NCBI RefSeq assembly: GCF_030123505.1 | Contig: NZ_CP126115.1 | Location: 5,222,001 to 5,286,000 of the forward strand | DNA length: 64,000 nt | DNA from: Neobacillus sp. YX16 | GTDB lineage: Bacteria > Bacillota > Bacilli > Bacillales > Cytobacillaceae | Direction of reading: 5' to 3' | Shown: positions 54,067-63,606 of the stretch, in pieces | Layout of the letters: every line of letters starts with the position of its first letter | Numbering within the stretch: position 1 is the stretch's first letter | Notes under the pieces: generated by a model | The model's database searches: none | The model's input: only the letters and a program-made list of their open reading frames with translations | What the model was told of the DNA's origin: nothing | Position numbers and translations under genes: made by a program

Positions 54067-55374
54067 CTATAACTTAAAGTAATTTTCGTTAGAAGTTTTG
54101 ATTACGTTTCTTGTATCGAAAATGACTTTGCTCTTTTCGCTTACTAATGCGTAGTCAACGTTTGTGTGGTCGGTTAGAACCAACGTTATATCTGCACTTT
54201 CGATGAGCTCTTCGGTTAATTCGTATGTCTTAACGATTTCACCGTCTAATTTAAAGTTTGTTACGTATGGATCGACAACTACCACTTCAGCACCTTTATC
54301 CTTCAGCATGGTGATAATTGGAAGGGAAGGAGATTCTCTGACATCATCAATATCCTTTTTATAGGCTACCCCTAATACAAGTACCTTTGAACCGTTTAAG
54401 GATTTTGCGTACTTGTTTAAGATATCCAATGAGCGGTTAACCACGAATTCTGGCATCGAATTGTTGATTTCCCCTGCTAATTCAATCAGTCTTGTGTGGT
54501 AATTATATTCTCTAGCCTTCCATGTTAAATAGAACGGATCGATTGGGATACAGTGACCGCCTAATCCAGGGCCTGGATAAAACGCCATGAAGCCATATGG
54601 CTTCGTTTTCGCTGCGTCAATTACTTCCCAGACATCGATGCCCATTTTATCACAAAGAATAGCCATTTCATTTGCTAAGGCAATGTTGATATGTCTGAAC
54701 GTGTTTTCAAAGATTTTTTCCATCTCAGCAACCGCAGGGCTTGATACTTCATGAACATCACCCTCTAAAACGGACTGGTACATTGCTGCCGCAACTTTTG
54801 TACAGTTCTTTGTAATCCCGCCGACAACCTTAGGGGTGTTTTTGGTATTGTAGACTTTGTTACCTGGATCGACACGCTCAGGAGAATAAGCAACAAAGAC
54901 TGTCTCCCCTACGATCAATCCCTTTTCTTCTAAAGCTGGCTTCACGATTTCTTCTGTCGTGCCAGGGTAAGTAGTTGATTCAAGAACAACTAACATTCCT
55001 TCATGCGCATATTTCGCGATTTCTTTTGATGACATTTCCACATAGGAAGTATCTGGCTGCATATGACGATCTAAAGGTGTCGGAACACAAATCGCAACAG
55101 CATCTACTTCGGTAATTTTTGAATAATCCGTTGTAGCAATCAATGAGCCAGCTTTAACCATATCAGCTAACTCTTCGTCAACGACGTCACCGATGTAGTT
55201 ATGGCCTTCATTTACTTGAGCTACTCTGCTCTCTTGTACATCAAAGCCAATAACTTTATAGCCAGCCTTTGCTTTTTCAACAGCTAGCGGCAATCCAACA
55301 TATCCTAACCCAACAACACCGATAACGGCTGTCCGATTGGTAATCTTATTTAATAAACTTTCAAATGAACTCAT
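54067..55374 (-). CDS. UDP-N-acetylhexosamine 6-dehydrogenase (WbpA/TuaD-like)
   Basis: Cytosolic enzyme of 435 aa that oxidises a UDP-sugar to its uronic acid, using two NAD+. The N-terminal Rossmann motif is GLGYVGLPLAVEK (about 21-33), the middle domain has ENTFRHINIALANE, and the catalytic Cys is in GPGLGGHCIPIDPF (about 265). The sequence looks most like UDP-N-acetylhexosamine dehydrogenases (WbpA/WbpO type), not the glucose enzyme, but the substrate is inferred. ATG 55374 overlaps the end of the Wzz-like gene. It makes an acidic sugar for the capsule. Confidence 0.9.
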   Translation of the reverse strand: MSSFESLLNKITNRTAVIGVVGLGYVGLPLAVEKAKAGYKVIGFDVQESRVAQVNEGHNYIGDVVDEELADMVKAGSLIATTDYSKITEVDAVAICVPTPLDRHMQPDTSYVEMSSKEIAKYAHEGMLVVLESTTYPGTTEEIVKPALEEKGLIVGETVFVAYSPERVDPGNKVYNTKNTPKVVGGITKNCTKVAAAMYQSVLEGDVHEVSSPAVAEMEKIFENTFRHINIALANEMAILCDKMGIDVWEVIDAAKTKPYGFMAFYPGPGLGGHCIPIDPFYLTWKAREYNYHTRLIELAGEINNSMPEFVVNRSLDILNKYAKSLNGSKVLVLGVAYKKDIDDVRESPSLPIITMLKDKGAEVVVVDPYVTNFKLDGEIVKTYELTEELIESADITLVLTDHTNVDYALVSEKSKVIFDTRNVIKTSNENYFKL

Positions 55375-56135
55375 GATTTAGCCTCACTTTTTCGATCTAC
55401 TTTTAGTGCGTCTGTGATGAACTTATACAATACTAAAAATACAATCATTAATTGGAATCCTAACGCAGCTGCAGTTAGGGCATTTAGAAATGGTTTATTG
55501 ATAACAGGAACGACAGTAACATCTGCCAATTCAGGCTTTTCTAGCTTTGATATTTTTTTATTATCGCGATGATATTTAATTTTATAGTCAATAATTAATT
55601 TCTGATTTTTGGTAAATTCCTCCATTGCCGGACCCATGTCCTGCCCTGCCTCTACCGCCTCGATCACTTGATTAGTATAATAATCCATATGTTCTTCCAG
55701 AAAAGCAATATTCTCTTTTGATTCCTCAAGGTCATCTCGAGATAATTTAACGGCTGATTCTTGACGCGTAAAATTATCTTCCAAGCGTTCTAGATAATTT
55801 TTTGAAATCTTATTTATATTCTTTTCAACTTCTTCTGAATTCGTACCATCCAGTGTAATCAGGATTTGAAAATTACCTGGAAGGATGATATCAAGCTTTA
55901 ATGTTTCAGGTAACTGATTTTTATAGAAACCTTTTTGTACATTTGGCTTCGTTAATCCATCATTATTAGCATTACCTGTGAATATCAAGGCAGTCCCACG
56001 GTACGTTTCTTGAAACCTTGTTTGTTCATACACATACCCCAGCCCAGCGAAGAGGATGGTTACGAGTAGGATCAGCCATTTTCGTTTCCACAAATATTGC
56101 AAGTATTGAACGATAGTATTTGCTGTATTATTCAT
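55371..56135 (-). CDS. Wzz/YveK-like chain-length determinant
   Basis: Membrane protein of 254 aa with an N-terminal segment (about 20-40), an external coiled-coil-rich domain, and a C-terminal segment (about 220-240). This is the topology of polysaccharide co-polymerases, but I see no tyrosine kinase partner next to it. The frame extends to TTG 56168, but ATG 56135 is more likely. It probably controls polymer length with Wzy. Confidence 0.82.
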   Translation of the reverse strand: MNNTANTIVQYLQYLWKRKWLILLVTILFAGLGYVYEQTRFQETYRGTALIFTGNANNDGLTKPNVQKGFYKNQLPETLKLDIILPGNFQILITLDGTNSEEVEKNINKISKNYLERLEDNFTRQESAVKLSRDDLEESKENIAFLEEHMDYYTNQVIEAVEAGQDMGPAMEEFTKNQKLIIDYKIKYHRDNKKISKLEKPELADVTVVPVINKPFLNALTAAALGFQLMIVFLVLYKFITDALKVDRKSEAKS

Positions 56136-56148
56136 TTTTTCACAATCC

Positions 56149-57255
56149 CTAAATGTAAAATTCCTCAATCTTTTTCACTACATATTCTTGCTGTTCCGCT
56201 TTTAATTCAGGGAACATTGGCAATGATACTGCTTCTTTACATGCCTGTTCTGAAATTGGAAAATCACCTTCACGATATCCTAAATATTCAAACACTGGCT
56301 GTAAGTGAAGTGGAACTGGATAATAAACCATCGAGTCAATGCCATTTTCTTTTAGGAATGCTTGAAGCTCATCTCTTCTTTCCACTCTAAGTGTATATTG
56401 GTGGAAAACATGATAATTTTCTTCTCTGACTACTGGAGTTTTGATTTGTGGAACCTTTGCATTCAACAACTCTGTGTAATAGGCTGCTCTCTCTCTTCTT
56501 TTTTCACTCCACTCTGGAAGGTGTGGGAATTTAACATTTAAGATTGCTGCCTGTAACTCATCTAAGCGACTATTGTAGCCTAGAACACGGTGGTAATACT
56601 TAGGTTTACTGCCGTGAACACGGATAACCCGCATTTGTTCAGCAATTTCGTCATCTTGAGCCACAATCATTCCGCCGTCGCCGTAAGCTCCCAAGTTTTT
56701 CGTTGGGAAAAAGCTATAAGTAATAGCGTCGCCAATTTCTCCCACTTTCCTGCCTTTGTATTCAGCACCAATTGCTTGAGCTGCATCTTCAATCACATAT
56801 AAATTATGTTTCTTGGCGATTTCCATGATTGGATCCATATCAGATGACTGTCCATAAAGGTGAACAGGAATAATCGCCTTTGTTTTATCTGTGATCGCTG
56901 CTTCTATTTTGCTTGGGTCGATGTTGAAGGTATCCGGTTCGATGTCAACAAAAACAGGTTTGGCCCCAGCTCTTGCCACTGCTCCAGCGGTAGCAAAGAA
57001 TGTAAAAGGAGTGGTGATAACCTCATCGCCTTCTTTCACACCACATGCTTGTAGGGCAATATGTAAGGCGTCACTTCCATTGGCTACTCCAATACCATGT
57101 TTCGCATTTGCAAATTCAGCAACGGACGCTTCAATTTTCCTTACATGGTCACCAAGGATAAACTTTGATGAGCCCATTACTTCATCGAGTGTATGAATAA
57201 TTTCTTCTCTTAAACCATTATATTGTTCAGATAAGTCAAGCATAGGTACTCTCAT
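56149..57255 (-). CDS. DegT/DnrJ/EryC1-type sugar aminotransferase (WbpE-like)
   Basis: PLP enzyme of 368 aa that aminates a UDP-keto sugar. The PLP-binding Lys lies in TYSFFPTKNLGAYGDGG (Lys about 185), with HLYGQSSDMDPI and AAQAIGAEYKG upstream. With the 6-dehydrogenase this could give an amino-uronic acid, as in the WbpA/WbpE pathway; the intermediate enzyme (WbpB-like) is not in this window. ATG 57255 has AAGGAGAAG. Confidence 0.9.
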   Translation of the reverse strand: MRVPMLDLSEQYNGLREEIIHTLDEVMGSSKFILGDHVRKIEASVAEFANAKHGIGVANGSDALHIALQACGVKEGDEVITTPFTFFATAGAVARAGAKPVFVDIEPDTFNIDPSKIEAAITDKTKAIIPVHLYGQSSDMDPIMEIAKKHNLYVIEDAAQAIGAEYKGRKVGEIGDAITYSFFPTKNLGAYGDGGMIVAQDDEIAEQMRVIRVHGSKPKYYHRVLGYNSRLDELQAAILNVKFPHLPEWSEKRRERAAYYTELLNAKVPQIKTPVVREENYHVFHQYTLRVERRDELQAFLKENGIDSMVYYPVPLHLQPVFEYLGYREGDFPISEQACKEAVSLPMFPELKAEQQEYVVKKIEEFYI

Positions 57256-57386
57256 GAATTACTTCTCCTTAAGACGTAATAGTAGTAAAAAACCACGGAA
57301 GTAATTATACCACTCCCATAGTAAATTCATATTAATGTAAGCTTATTTTAGATAATTCTCCATAAATTCGACAAATTTATGGAGGT

Positions 57387-58031
57387 TTACCTTAATATTT
57401 TTCCAATTGTTGCTAGAATAATGTATATATCCTCAAAAACTGATCTTTTTTCAATATACTCTAAATTAATTTTTAATTTATCGACCATAATTTCTTCAAT
57501 ATACGTTTTTTCAGGGTTCTCGCTTTTCCCTAGTATTTCATTTTCACTGCTGTATTTAATTGAGGCGTAATCGGTGATCCCGGGTCTCACATCAAAAATC
57601 TTTTTTTGGACTTGATTATAATAGGCCGTATAGCGTGGTACTTCTGGCCGCGGGCCAACGAGGCTCATATCGCCCTTTAATACATTAATCAGCTGCGGCA
57701 ATTCATCGAGCTTTGCCTTGCGCAGAAAGTTGCCGATTTTCGTAACCCGGCTATCCTTGCCCACCGTAATTTGTGTACCCTTTTTCTCAGCATCAGTCAC
57801 CATTGTTCGGAACTTCAATATCTCAAATGGCTTTTCATTCCGTCCCACCCTAGTCTGTTTAAAAAAGATGGGTCCCTTTGAATCTAACTTTATCAGAATT
57901 CCAATGATTAAAAAGAACGGAGATAAAATAACCAATCCAACTAAGGAAAACATAATATCAAAGACTCGCTTGAAAAAATCATTTAAAAGAAAACTTCTTT
58001 GTTTATGCTGTAATGCTGTTTTTTCTTCCAT
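57387..58031 (-). CDS. Initiating phosphoglycosyl transferase (PglC/WcaJ-like)
   Basis: Monotopic membrane enzyme of 214 aa that transfers a sugar-1-phosphate to undecaprenyl phosphate and so starts the repeat unit. The membrane hairpin and the FKRVFDIMFSLVGLV start are at residues 19-45, KFRTM and the DELPQLINVL, GDMSLVGPRPE motif are present, and the Asp-Glu of the active site lies in the KLDELPQ region. Short length (no extra N-terminal helices) resembles PglC. The hairpin at 57358-57384 follows its stop codon. ATG 58031 has a GGGTGATG site. Confidence 0.92.
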   Translation of the reverse strand: MEEKTALQHKQRSFLLNDFFKRVFDIMFSLVGLVILSPFFLIIGILIKLDSKGPIFFKQTRVGRNEKPFEILKFRTMVTDAEKKGTQITVGKDSRVTKIGNFLRKAKLDELPQLINVLKGDMSLVGPRPEVPRYTAYYNQVQKKIFDVRPGITDYASIKYSSENEILGKSENPEKTYIEEIMVDKLKINLEYIEKRSVFEDIYIILATIGKILR

Positions 58032-58042
58032 ACAACATCACC

Positions 58043-59194
58043 CTATTTTTTGTATTTTTTCGCAAGCTCCACTACAGCATTAGCCGCATATTGAACTTCT
58101 TCGATTGTCATCCTTGGATATAACGGCAGTGAAATCGCCCCATTAAATGCCTTTAACGCATTCGGATAATCTTCTGCATTATAGCCAAGTCGTTTGTAAT
58201 ATGGCTGCATTGGTACTGGGATAAAATGAACGCTTGTTCCAACGCCCATTTCCTTTAGCTTCTCAATGAATTCCGCCCGGTCAATCGTAAACTTCTCTTC
58301 ATCAAGTCTGATTACATATAGGTGCCATGCATGGCGGTTTACATCATCACTATAAGGTAGTGTAATTCCGTCTACTGTTGATAAAACCTCATTGTACATT
58401 TTTGCGTATTGCTCACGAGTCTGTTGCATTTTTTCTAGCTTGCTTAACTGAACAAGGCCAAATGCTGCTTGAATATCGGTCATATTATATTTATACCCTG
58501 GATATTCCACTTCATAATACCATGAGCCTTTGTCCGCATAACGATTCCATGCGTTTTTACTCATTCCGTGAAGGCTCATAATCCGTAATTTATCGGACAT
58601 TTCTTCGGAGTGAGTAGTGACTAAGCCGCCTTCGCCTGTAACAAGGTTCTTAGTAGCATAGAAGCTGAAACAAGTGAAATCGCCAATGCTGCCAATCATT
58701 CTGCCTTTGTATTGCGTATAGATGGCATGTGCTGCGTCCTCAATTACCACTAGATTATGCTTTTTGGCAATTTCCATAATTGGATCCATGTCACAAGGGT
58801 AGCCAGCGAAATGGACAGGAATAATACCTTTTGTTTTATCGGTAATCTTAGCTTCAATTAAGTTTGGATCAATATTCATCGTCACTGGATCAATATCAAC
58901 AAATACTGGTGTTGCGCCAGTGTGAATAATGGTGTTTGCACTTGCTACAAACGTATATGGAGTGGTGATAACTTCATCCCCAGGTCCAATTCCTGCTGCT
59001 AACTGGGCGATATGTAATCCAGCCGTACAAGAGTTCAAAGCGATACCGTAATCAGCATTTACATATTGTTTAATTTGGTTTTCGAATTCAACTGTTTTCG
59101 GTCCTTTGCTCAGCCAATTGGAGTGGATCGTGTCGATTACCTCTTTAATTTCTTCGTCTTCAATTAAAGGTAAGGCATATGGAATAGTCTTCAT
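58043..59194 (-). CDS. PLP sugar aminotransferase (PglE-like)
   Basis: DegT/DnrJ family enzyme of 383 aa. The PLP Lys is in CFSFYATKNLVTGEGG (Lys about 185), with HFAGYPCDMDPI upstream. It probably aminates the 4-keto sugar made by the PglF-like dehydratase to UDP-4-amino-4,6-dideoxy-GlcNAc. ATG 59194 is preferred over an upstream GTG because AGAGGTGC fits its spacing. It is a paralogue of the enzyme at 56149-57255. Confidence 0.92.
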   Translation of the reverse strand: MKTIPYALPLIEDEEIKEVIDTIHSNWLSKGPKTVEFENQIKQYVNADYGIALNSCTAGLHIAQLAAGIGPGDEVITTPYTFVASANTIIHTGATPVFVDIDPVTMNIDPNLIEAKITDKTKGIIPVHFAGYPCDMDPIMEIAKKHNLVVIEDAAHAIYTQYKGRMIGSIGDFTCFSFYATKNLVTGEGGLVTTHSEEMSDKLRIMSLHGMSKNAWNRYADKGSWYYEVEYPGYKYNMTDIQAAFGLVQLSKLEKMQQTREQYAKMYNEVLSTVDGITLPYSDDVNRHAWHLYVIRLDEEKFTIDRAEFIEKLKEMGVGTSVHFIPVPMQPYYKRLGYNAEDYPNALKAFNGAISLPLYPRMTIEEVQYAANAVVELAKKYKK

Positions 59195-59222
59195 TATCGT
59201 TTGCACCTCTATTGTATAATCA

Positions 59223-60452
59223 TTATTTTGATAAGACGTCTATAAATCTTTGAGAAAGTACTCGGTAGTCATGTGTTTTCATAACAAATTCTTTGCCGTT
59301 TTTCCCCATTTGTTCCCGCTCAGCGTTACTTTTCTTCATCATTTCCCTAACCGCCTGAACAATCTCTTTTGGATCCTCGGGTTTCATTGAGATACCACAT
59401 CGAGCTTCTTCGACTAGATCGTTCCCGGCTTCAATTCCATGAATAACTGGTTTTCCAGACATTAAATAATCCAATAGTTTATTAGGACTCACACCAAACT
59501 GATACAACGGACTTCTCCGCCAGCCAATATAATTACAATCCATTTTTCCTAAGAAGTCAGGAATCGCTTTTTTATTGATAACTGGAAGAAAATGAATGTT
59601 TTCAATCCCCTTTTGTTTGGCCATTTGAATTAGCTGATCACGTTCAGGTCCTTTTCCAACAAGAACAAACGAAACGGGGTCATCTTTCATGTCTTCAGCT
59701 GCTTCGATTAAAAACTCCATGGCATTAGCAATCCCATGAGTACCCGCATATCCAACCAAGAAATGGTCTTTATCTCTTAATTCGCGAATCACTCTATCAT
59801 GTTCGTCTGGGATTTTTTCAGTGGCATCCTCCCACTGCTCTATATCAATCCCATTTGGCAAATAGTAAAACTTCTCAGGGTCCATACCATGCTCAATCAT
59901 GTGCTTATCCGCTTTTGGCAGCAGCGAAACTACTTTATCGGCATTCTTGTAGGCATCATTTTCGCCCTTTTGCATCACCATGATAAATGGATGATACGGA
60001 GACATATTGCCTAACAGCATCGGCGATAACGGCCATAAATCATGAACTTCAAAAACTAACTGCGCATTTGCCTTCTTGGCAATTCTTTTCGCCGGGTACA
60101 TATCCAATGGATAAGTAGAGGAGGCAATAACGGCATCGGGTGCTGTTAATTCAACAATCTTATTGACGTTTGTGCTTAACTCTTTCATGAAGGCGAGGAT
60201 ATTCTTAATCCGGCCAAATCCATTCCCTTCATAGACTGGAGTTCGAATCCAAATATATCGAATTCCGTCCAGTACTTCTACTGTCCAATCTTCCTTCATT
60301 TCGGGCTGCTTCGTTCGAATATGGGAATGCGAAGCGGCCATAATTGTCACGTTATGGCCGAGTTTAACCCATTCCTTTGCAAGATAATAGGGCCGGTATT
60401 CCATACCGTGCACATTTGACCCTGCATAATGGTTTATAAGTAAAATATTCAT
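59223..60452 (-). CDS. Glycosyltransferase family 4 (WbuB-like)
   Basis: Transferase of 409 aa. The start MNILLINHYAGSNVHGMEYR with HNVTIMAASHSH and the C-terminal VGKGPERDQL and NKLLDYLMSGKPVIH form the GT4 fold. It resembles WbuB-type transferases that add a second sugar to an N-acetylated first sugar. ATG 60452 has GGTGG upstream. It is in the operon between the acetyltransferase and the aminotransferase genes. Confidence 0.88.
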   Translation of the reverse strand: MNILLINHYAGSNVHGMEYRPYYLAKEWVKLGHNVTIMAASHSHIRTKQPEMKEDWTVEVLDGIRYIWIRTPVYEGNGFGRIKNILAFMKELSTNVNKIVELTAPDAVIASSTYPLDMYPAKRIAKKANAQLVFEVHDLWPLSPMLLGNMSPYHPFIMVMQKGENDAYKNADKVVSLLPKADKHMIEHGMDPEKFYYLPNGIDIEQWEDATEKIPDEHDRVIRELRDKDHFLVGYAGTHGIANAMEFLIEAAEDMKDDPVSFVLVGKGPERDQLIQMAKQKGIENIHFLPVINKKAIPDFLGKMDCNYIGWRRSPLYQFGVSPNKLLDYLMSGKPVIHGIEAGNDLVEEARCGISMKPEDPKEIVQAVREMMKKSNAEREQMGKNGKEFVMKTHDYRVLSQRFIDVLSK

Positions 60453-60466
60453 TTTATCCCACCAGT

Positions 60467-61180
60467 TTATTGGTTTCGTAACAGCTGGTCCGCTGGTACA
60501 TCTCTGAGTTTCCGTGCTGGTGATCCAACCACTAGCTCTTCGCTCTTTACGTCTTTTGTTACTACACTAGCTGCAGCGACTGTACCATCCTCTTCAATCG
60601 TTCTACCAGGAAGAATCGTTGAATTAGCGCCAACACGCCCGCCATTTTTAATCGTAACACCTTTAAAATGGTTAAATCTTTCTTTTGTTCTTGCCATATA
60701 GTTATCATTTGTCGTTACTACATATGGAGCAATAAAAACATAATCCCCAATGGTTGAATAGGCAGTAATATAACAATTCGTTTCTAATTTGCAGTTTCTG
60801 CCCACAGTGCAATCATTTTCTACCGCAACACCTCTGCCGACAATAGTTTTCGTTCCGATGGTAACTCGTTCACGAATAGTAGCTAAGTCTGCAACAAAGA
60901 CATCATCAGCAATTTCTGCATTCGCATAAATGATTGCTGAGGTGCCAACTGTAACTCCGTCACCAATTATTGTCGGAGGCAGTTTTTTTGTTTCTGGTAA
61001 TATAGAAGCTTTAGCCCTTGTTGGCTGTTTTCCGATTACAGCGTTGTCTTGAATAATAACATTATTGCCAATTTTAACACCATCATATATTACAACATTA
61101 TGACCTAGTGTTACATTCAACCCAAACTCAACATCTTCGCCAATAACAACATTTTGTCCTGTAGAAATCTTCTGCACCAT
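60467..61180 (-). CDS. Hexapeptide-repeat acetyltransferase (PglD/WbpD-like)
   Basis: Left-handed beta-helix enzyme of 237 aa with many [LIV]-G-x-x-x-x repeats (VVIGEDVEFGLNVTLGHNVV and so on). It should transfer acetyl from acetyl-CoA to the amino sugar. ATG 61180 is chosen because GAGGAAGA lies upstream at good spacing; the frame extends to 61195. The neighbouring PglF-like and PglE-like genes suggest the substrate is UDP-4-amino-4,6-dideoxy-GlcNAc, giving UDP-di-N-acetylbacillosamine, although WbpD-type substrates are possible. Confidence 0.88.
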   Translation of the reverse strand: MVQKISTGQNVVIGEDVEFGLNVTLGHNVVIYDGVKIGNNVIIQDNAVIGKQPTRAKASILPETKKLPPTIIGDGVTVGTSAIIYANAEIADDVFVADLATIRERVTIGTKTIVGRGVAVENDCTVGRNCKLETNCYITAYSTIGDYVFIAPYVVTTNDNYMARTKERFNHFKGVTIKNGGRVGANSTILPGRTIEEDGTVAAASVVTKDVKSEELVVGSPARKLRDVPADQLLRNQ

Positions 61181-61285
61181 AAACATCTTCCTCATTATAT
61201 ATTAATTATTTTAAATCGCTAATTTAACCAAATCAAAAGATCTAAATTATGTATTGCTTGATTATCGTATAACGCGGTAAAGAAA

Positions 61286-61319
61286 GAACGAGAGGTCCAT
61301 TCCCTATGTCCTATCGTTC
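61286..61319 (-). terminator. Hairpin after the PglF-like gene
   Basis: GAACGAGAGG and CCTATCGTTC arms (one mismatch) with a large loop, 8 bases after the stop codon of the 622-aa gene. The T-run on the minus strand is short (TTTCTTTA), so read-through is likely. Confidence 0.5.
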
Positions 61320-61326
61320 CTCTTTA

Positions 61327-63195
61327 TTAATATGCTGCATTTAATACCTCTTTTATCTTATCGTGATTTGGCTTCGTCGTATTTTTTTTGTTGGTAATAG
61401 ATAAGAGTGTGGTTCTTAATGCCTCTTTATCATGAATCTTTTGCTCGATTGTAGAAAGAACTTCTTCAGCATCTAGTTCTGTTGCTTTTCCAATATAAAT
61501 TTTCGAAAAAACCTGACCAGGATGCACTTCTTCTTCATTCAATATTTCTTCATAAAGTTTTTCACCAGGACGCATTCCTGTGTACTCAATTTTTATCTCA
61601 TCTTCAGTAAAACCAGAAAGCTTAATTAGATTTGAAGCGAGGTCTACAATTTTGACTGGTTCGCCCATATCTAATACAAACACCTCACCACCTCTTGCAA
61701 GTGAACCCGCCTGAATTACAAGGCGTGAGGCTTCAGGGATTGTCATGAAGTAGCGCGTCATATCTGGATGGGTAACCGTTATAGGGCCACCATTTGCTAT
61801 TTGTTTTTTGAATAATGGGATAACGCTACCACGGCTTCCTAAAACATTCCCAAATCTAACAGCAACAAATCTCGTCTTGCTTTTTCGATCGAGATTCTGA
61901 ACAACTATTTCGGCTATACGTTTTGTAGCGCCCATTACACTTGTTGGATTTACAGCTTTATCTGTAGATATCATTACAAATGTATCGACTCCAGCAATAT
62001 CAGCGGCTTCTGCAACATTTTTTGTACCATAAATGTTGTTTTTTACTGCAGCCTCAGGGTTTCTCTCCATAAGCGGTACATGTTTGTGTGCTGCGGCATG
62101 AAAAACAAAAGATGGCTTATACTTCATCATAATATCAATCATTCGGTCACGGTCTTGAATATCCGCAATTTCTGTACATAATTCAATCTGATTCCGATAT
62201 TTTGATTTTAATTCCATTTCAATATGATAGATGCTATTCTCACCGTGCCCTAATAACACAACTCTTTGTGGATTAAAAAGGCATAGTTGTCTGCATAGCT
62301 CAGAACCAATCGAACCTCCAGCACCTGTAATTAACACGGTTTGATTTTCAATTTTATCCGCAATTCCTTTTGTATCAAGTTGAACTGGTTCACGTCCAAG
62401 TAAATCCTCAATTGATACATCACGTATTTCATTAATAGAAATTTTCCCTGATGCAAGGTCACCAATCATCGGTAATATTTGGACATTATTAACATGTTTC
62501 TTTGCGGTTGTAATAATTTGATCCAGCTGTTGTTTTTTCAAGGATGGTATGGCAATCACAACATGTTCAATCTTATAACGCTTGACTACCGTTTCTATAT
62601 CATCGATAGCTCCTGCCACAGGTAAACCGCCAATATTTAAATGTTGCACAGTTGTATTATCATCTAGAAAAGCTACTGGCTGCAAATCTGTAGTCGGATG
62701 CTCCTTTAATTGACGTAGAAGCATTCTTCCAGTTGATCCTGCTCCAATAATCAATGTTCGCTTTCTTTTTGCTGGTTGAATTCCTTTTGATTTAAATTGC
62801 ACTTCAAAGATAACTGTTTGCGCAAATCTCCACCAAAAGCGAATCCCGCCAAGCATTAGAATATGAAGCATGTACGTTAACGTTAAACCACGTGCATAAA
62901 TATTATTGAACATCAGCTTCTGTATGACGGCAGTAATAATAACCGATGATGTAACAACACTAAAAAGACCCACTAATTCTTCCATACTGGCATAGCGCCA
63001 TACTCGGCGATACAGCCCAAAAATATAAGCAAAAAGATGGTGGGTGATAAGTAATGTTATGGGTGTTACAATAATAACCTCGGTTACAATATATGATGAA
63101 AAAGGGTTAAGCAGAAAATGTGAAACGAAAATTGAAACTAATACTACGGCCGAGTCAATACAGACAAGACTAAACATTCTTGCCCGATACCTCAT
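61327..63195 (-). CDS. PglF/CapD/WbpM-type UDP-GlcNAc 4,6-dehydratase, membrane-bound
   Basis: Membrane enzyme of 622 aa that makes a UDP-4-keto-6-deoxy sugar. Four membrane segments lie in residues 8-125, then a domain with GAGSTGRMLL (about 150), and the catalytic short-chain dehydrogenase domain with NAD motif TGAGGSIGSELC (about 295) and the Met/Lys-type active site in MISTDKAVNPTSVMGATKR. The absence of the usual Tyr in this motif is typical of the PglF class. ATG 63195 has AGGAGGGG. It is the first gene of the polysaccharide operon and sets the pathway to a bacillosamine-type sugar. Confidence 0.93.
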   Translation of the reverse strand: MRYRARMFSLVCIDSAVVLVSIFVSHFLLNPFSSYIVTEVIIVTPITLLITHHLFAYIFGLYRRVWRYASMEELVGLFSVVTSSVIITAVIQKLMFNNIYARGLTLTYMLHILMLGGIRFWWRFAQTVIFEVQFKSKGIQPAKRKRTLIIGAGSTGRMLLRQLKEHPTTDLQPVAFLDDNTTVQHLNIGGLPVAGAIDDIETVVKRYKIEHVVIAIPSLKKQQLDQIITTAKKHVNNVQILPMIGDLASGKISINEIRDVSIEDLLGREPVQLDTKGIADKIENQTVLITGAGGSIGSELCRQLCLFNPQRVVLLGHGENSIYHIEMELKSKYRNQIELCTEIADIQDRDRMIDIMMKYKPSFVFHAAAHKHVPLMERNPEAAVKNNIYGTKNVAEAADIAGVDTFVMISTDKAVNPTSVMGATKRIAEIVVQNLDRKSKTRFVAVRFGNVLGSRGSVIPLFKKQIANGGPITVTHPDMTRYFMTIPEASRLVIQAGSLARGGEVFVLDMGEPVKIVDLASNLIKLSGFTEDEIKIEYTGMRPGEKLYEEILNEEEVHPGQVFSKIYIGKATELDAEEVLSTIEQKIHDKEALRTTLLSITNKKNTTKPNHDKIKEVLNAAY

Positions 63196-63246
63196 AAGAC
63201 CCCTCCTAATTATTTACTCGAATATTTATGTGATTTCACCGTGGTA

Positions 63247-63276
63247 ATTATATCACAGTGGGTAGTTTTTTGTTAT
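63247..63276 (-). promoter_or_regulatory. Extended -10 promoter of the polysaccharide operon
   Basis: On the minus strand TGATATAAT has the extended -10 form TGn-TATAAT (63252-63247), with a weak -35 (ATAACA) 18 bases upstream. Transcription should start near 63240, about 45 bases before ATG 63195. Confidence 0.6.
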
Positions 63277-63561
63277 TAATTGATGAAAAATGTAATATAT
63301 TCGTTATTCTTAACATGTACCTGTACCAAAAATTCATTTCATTAAAGATCTTCCAACTATTCAATTTCCTTTCCTTTTAGGTAGACGGATAATATAGCCA
63401 AAAGGTTTCTGGTTGAAAATTTTTTATCTTATTTATATGGTGCCGAATGCATTTATTTTTAATTCAACATTGGGTATTATAAGTTAGAATTTAGAGAAAT
63501 GTAAAGAAGGAAGTACACTCGAATAGTTTATTGAATAAAAAGTAATATAAGTACAAAAATA

Positions 63562-63590
63562 GCCCTAATTTCTGGTTACAGAACTAGGGC
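63562..63590 (-). terminator. Terminator after the cell-wall-binding-repeat gene
   Basis: GCCCTA and TAGGGC arms, extendable inward with CTG/CAG, followed on the minus strand by TATTTTTGTA. Confidence 0.75.
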
Positions 63591-63606
63591 ATATTTTTTA
63601 CATTTT

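Larger units (their letters stand above)
63196..63606. other. Intergenic region upstream of the polysaccharide operon
   Basis: Contains the promoter listed at 63247-63276 and, at the far end, the terminator 63562-63590. No gene is seen in the remaining bases. Confidence 0.6.
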
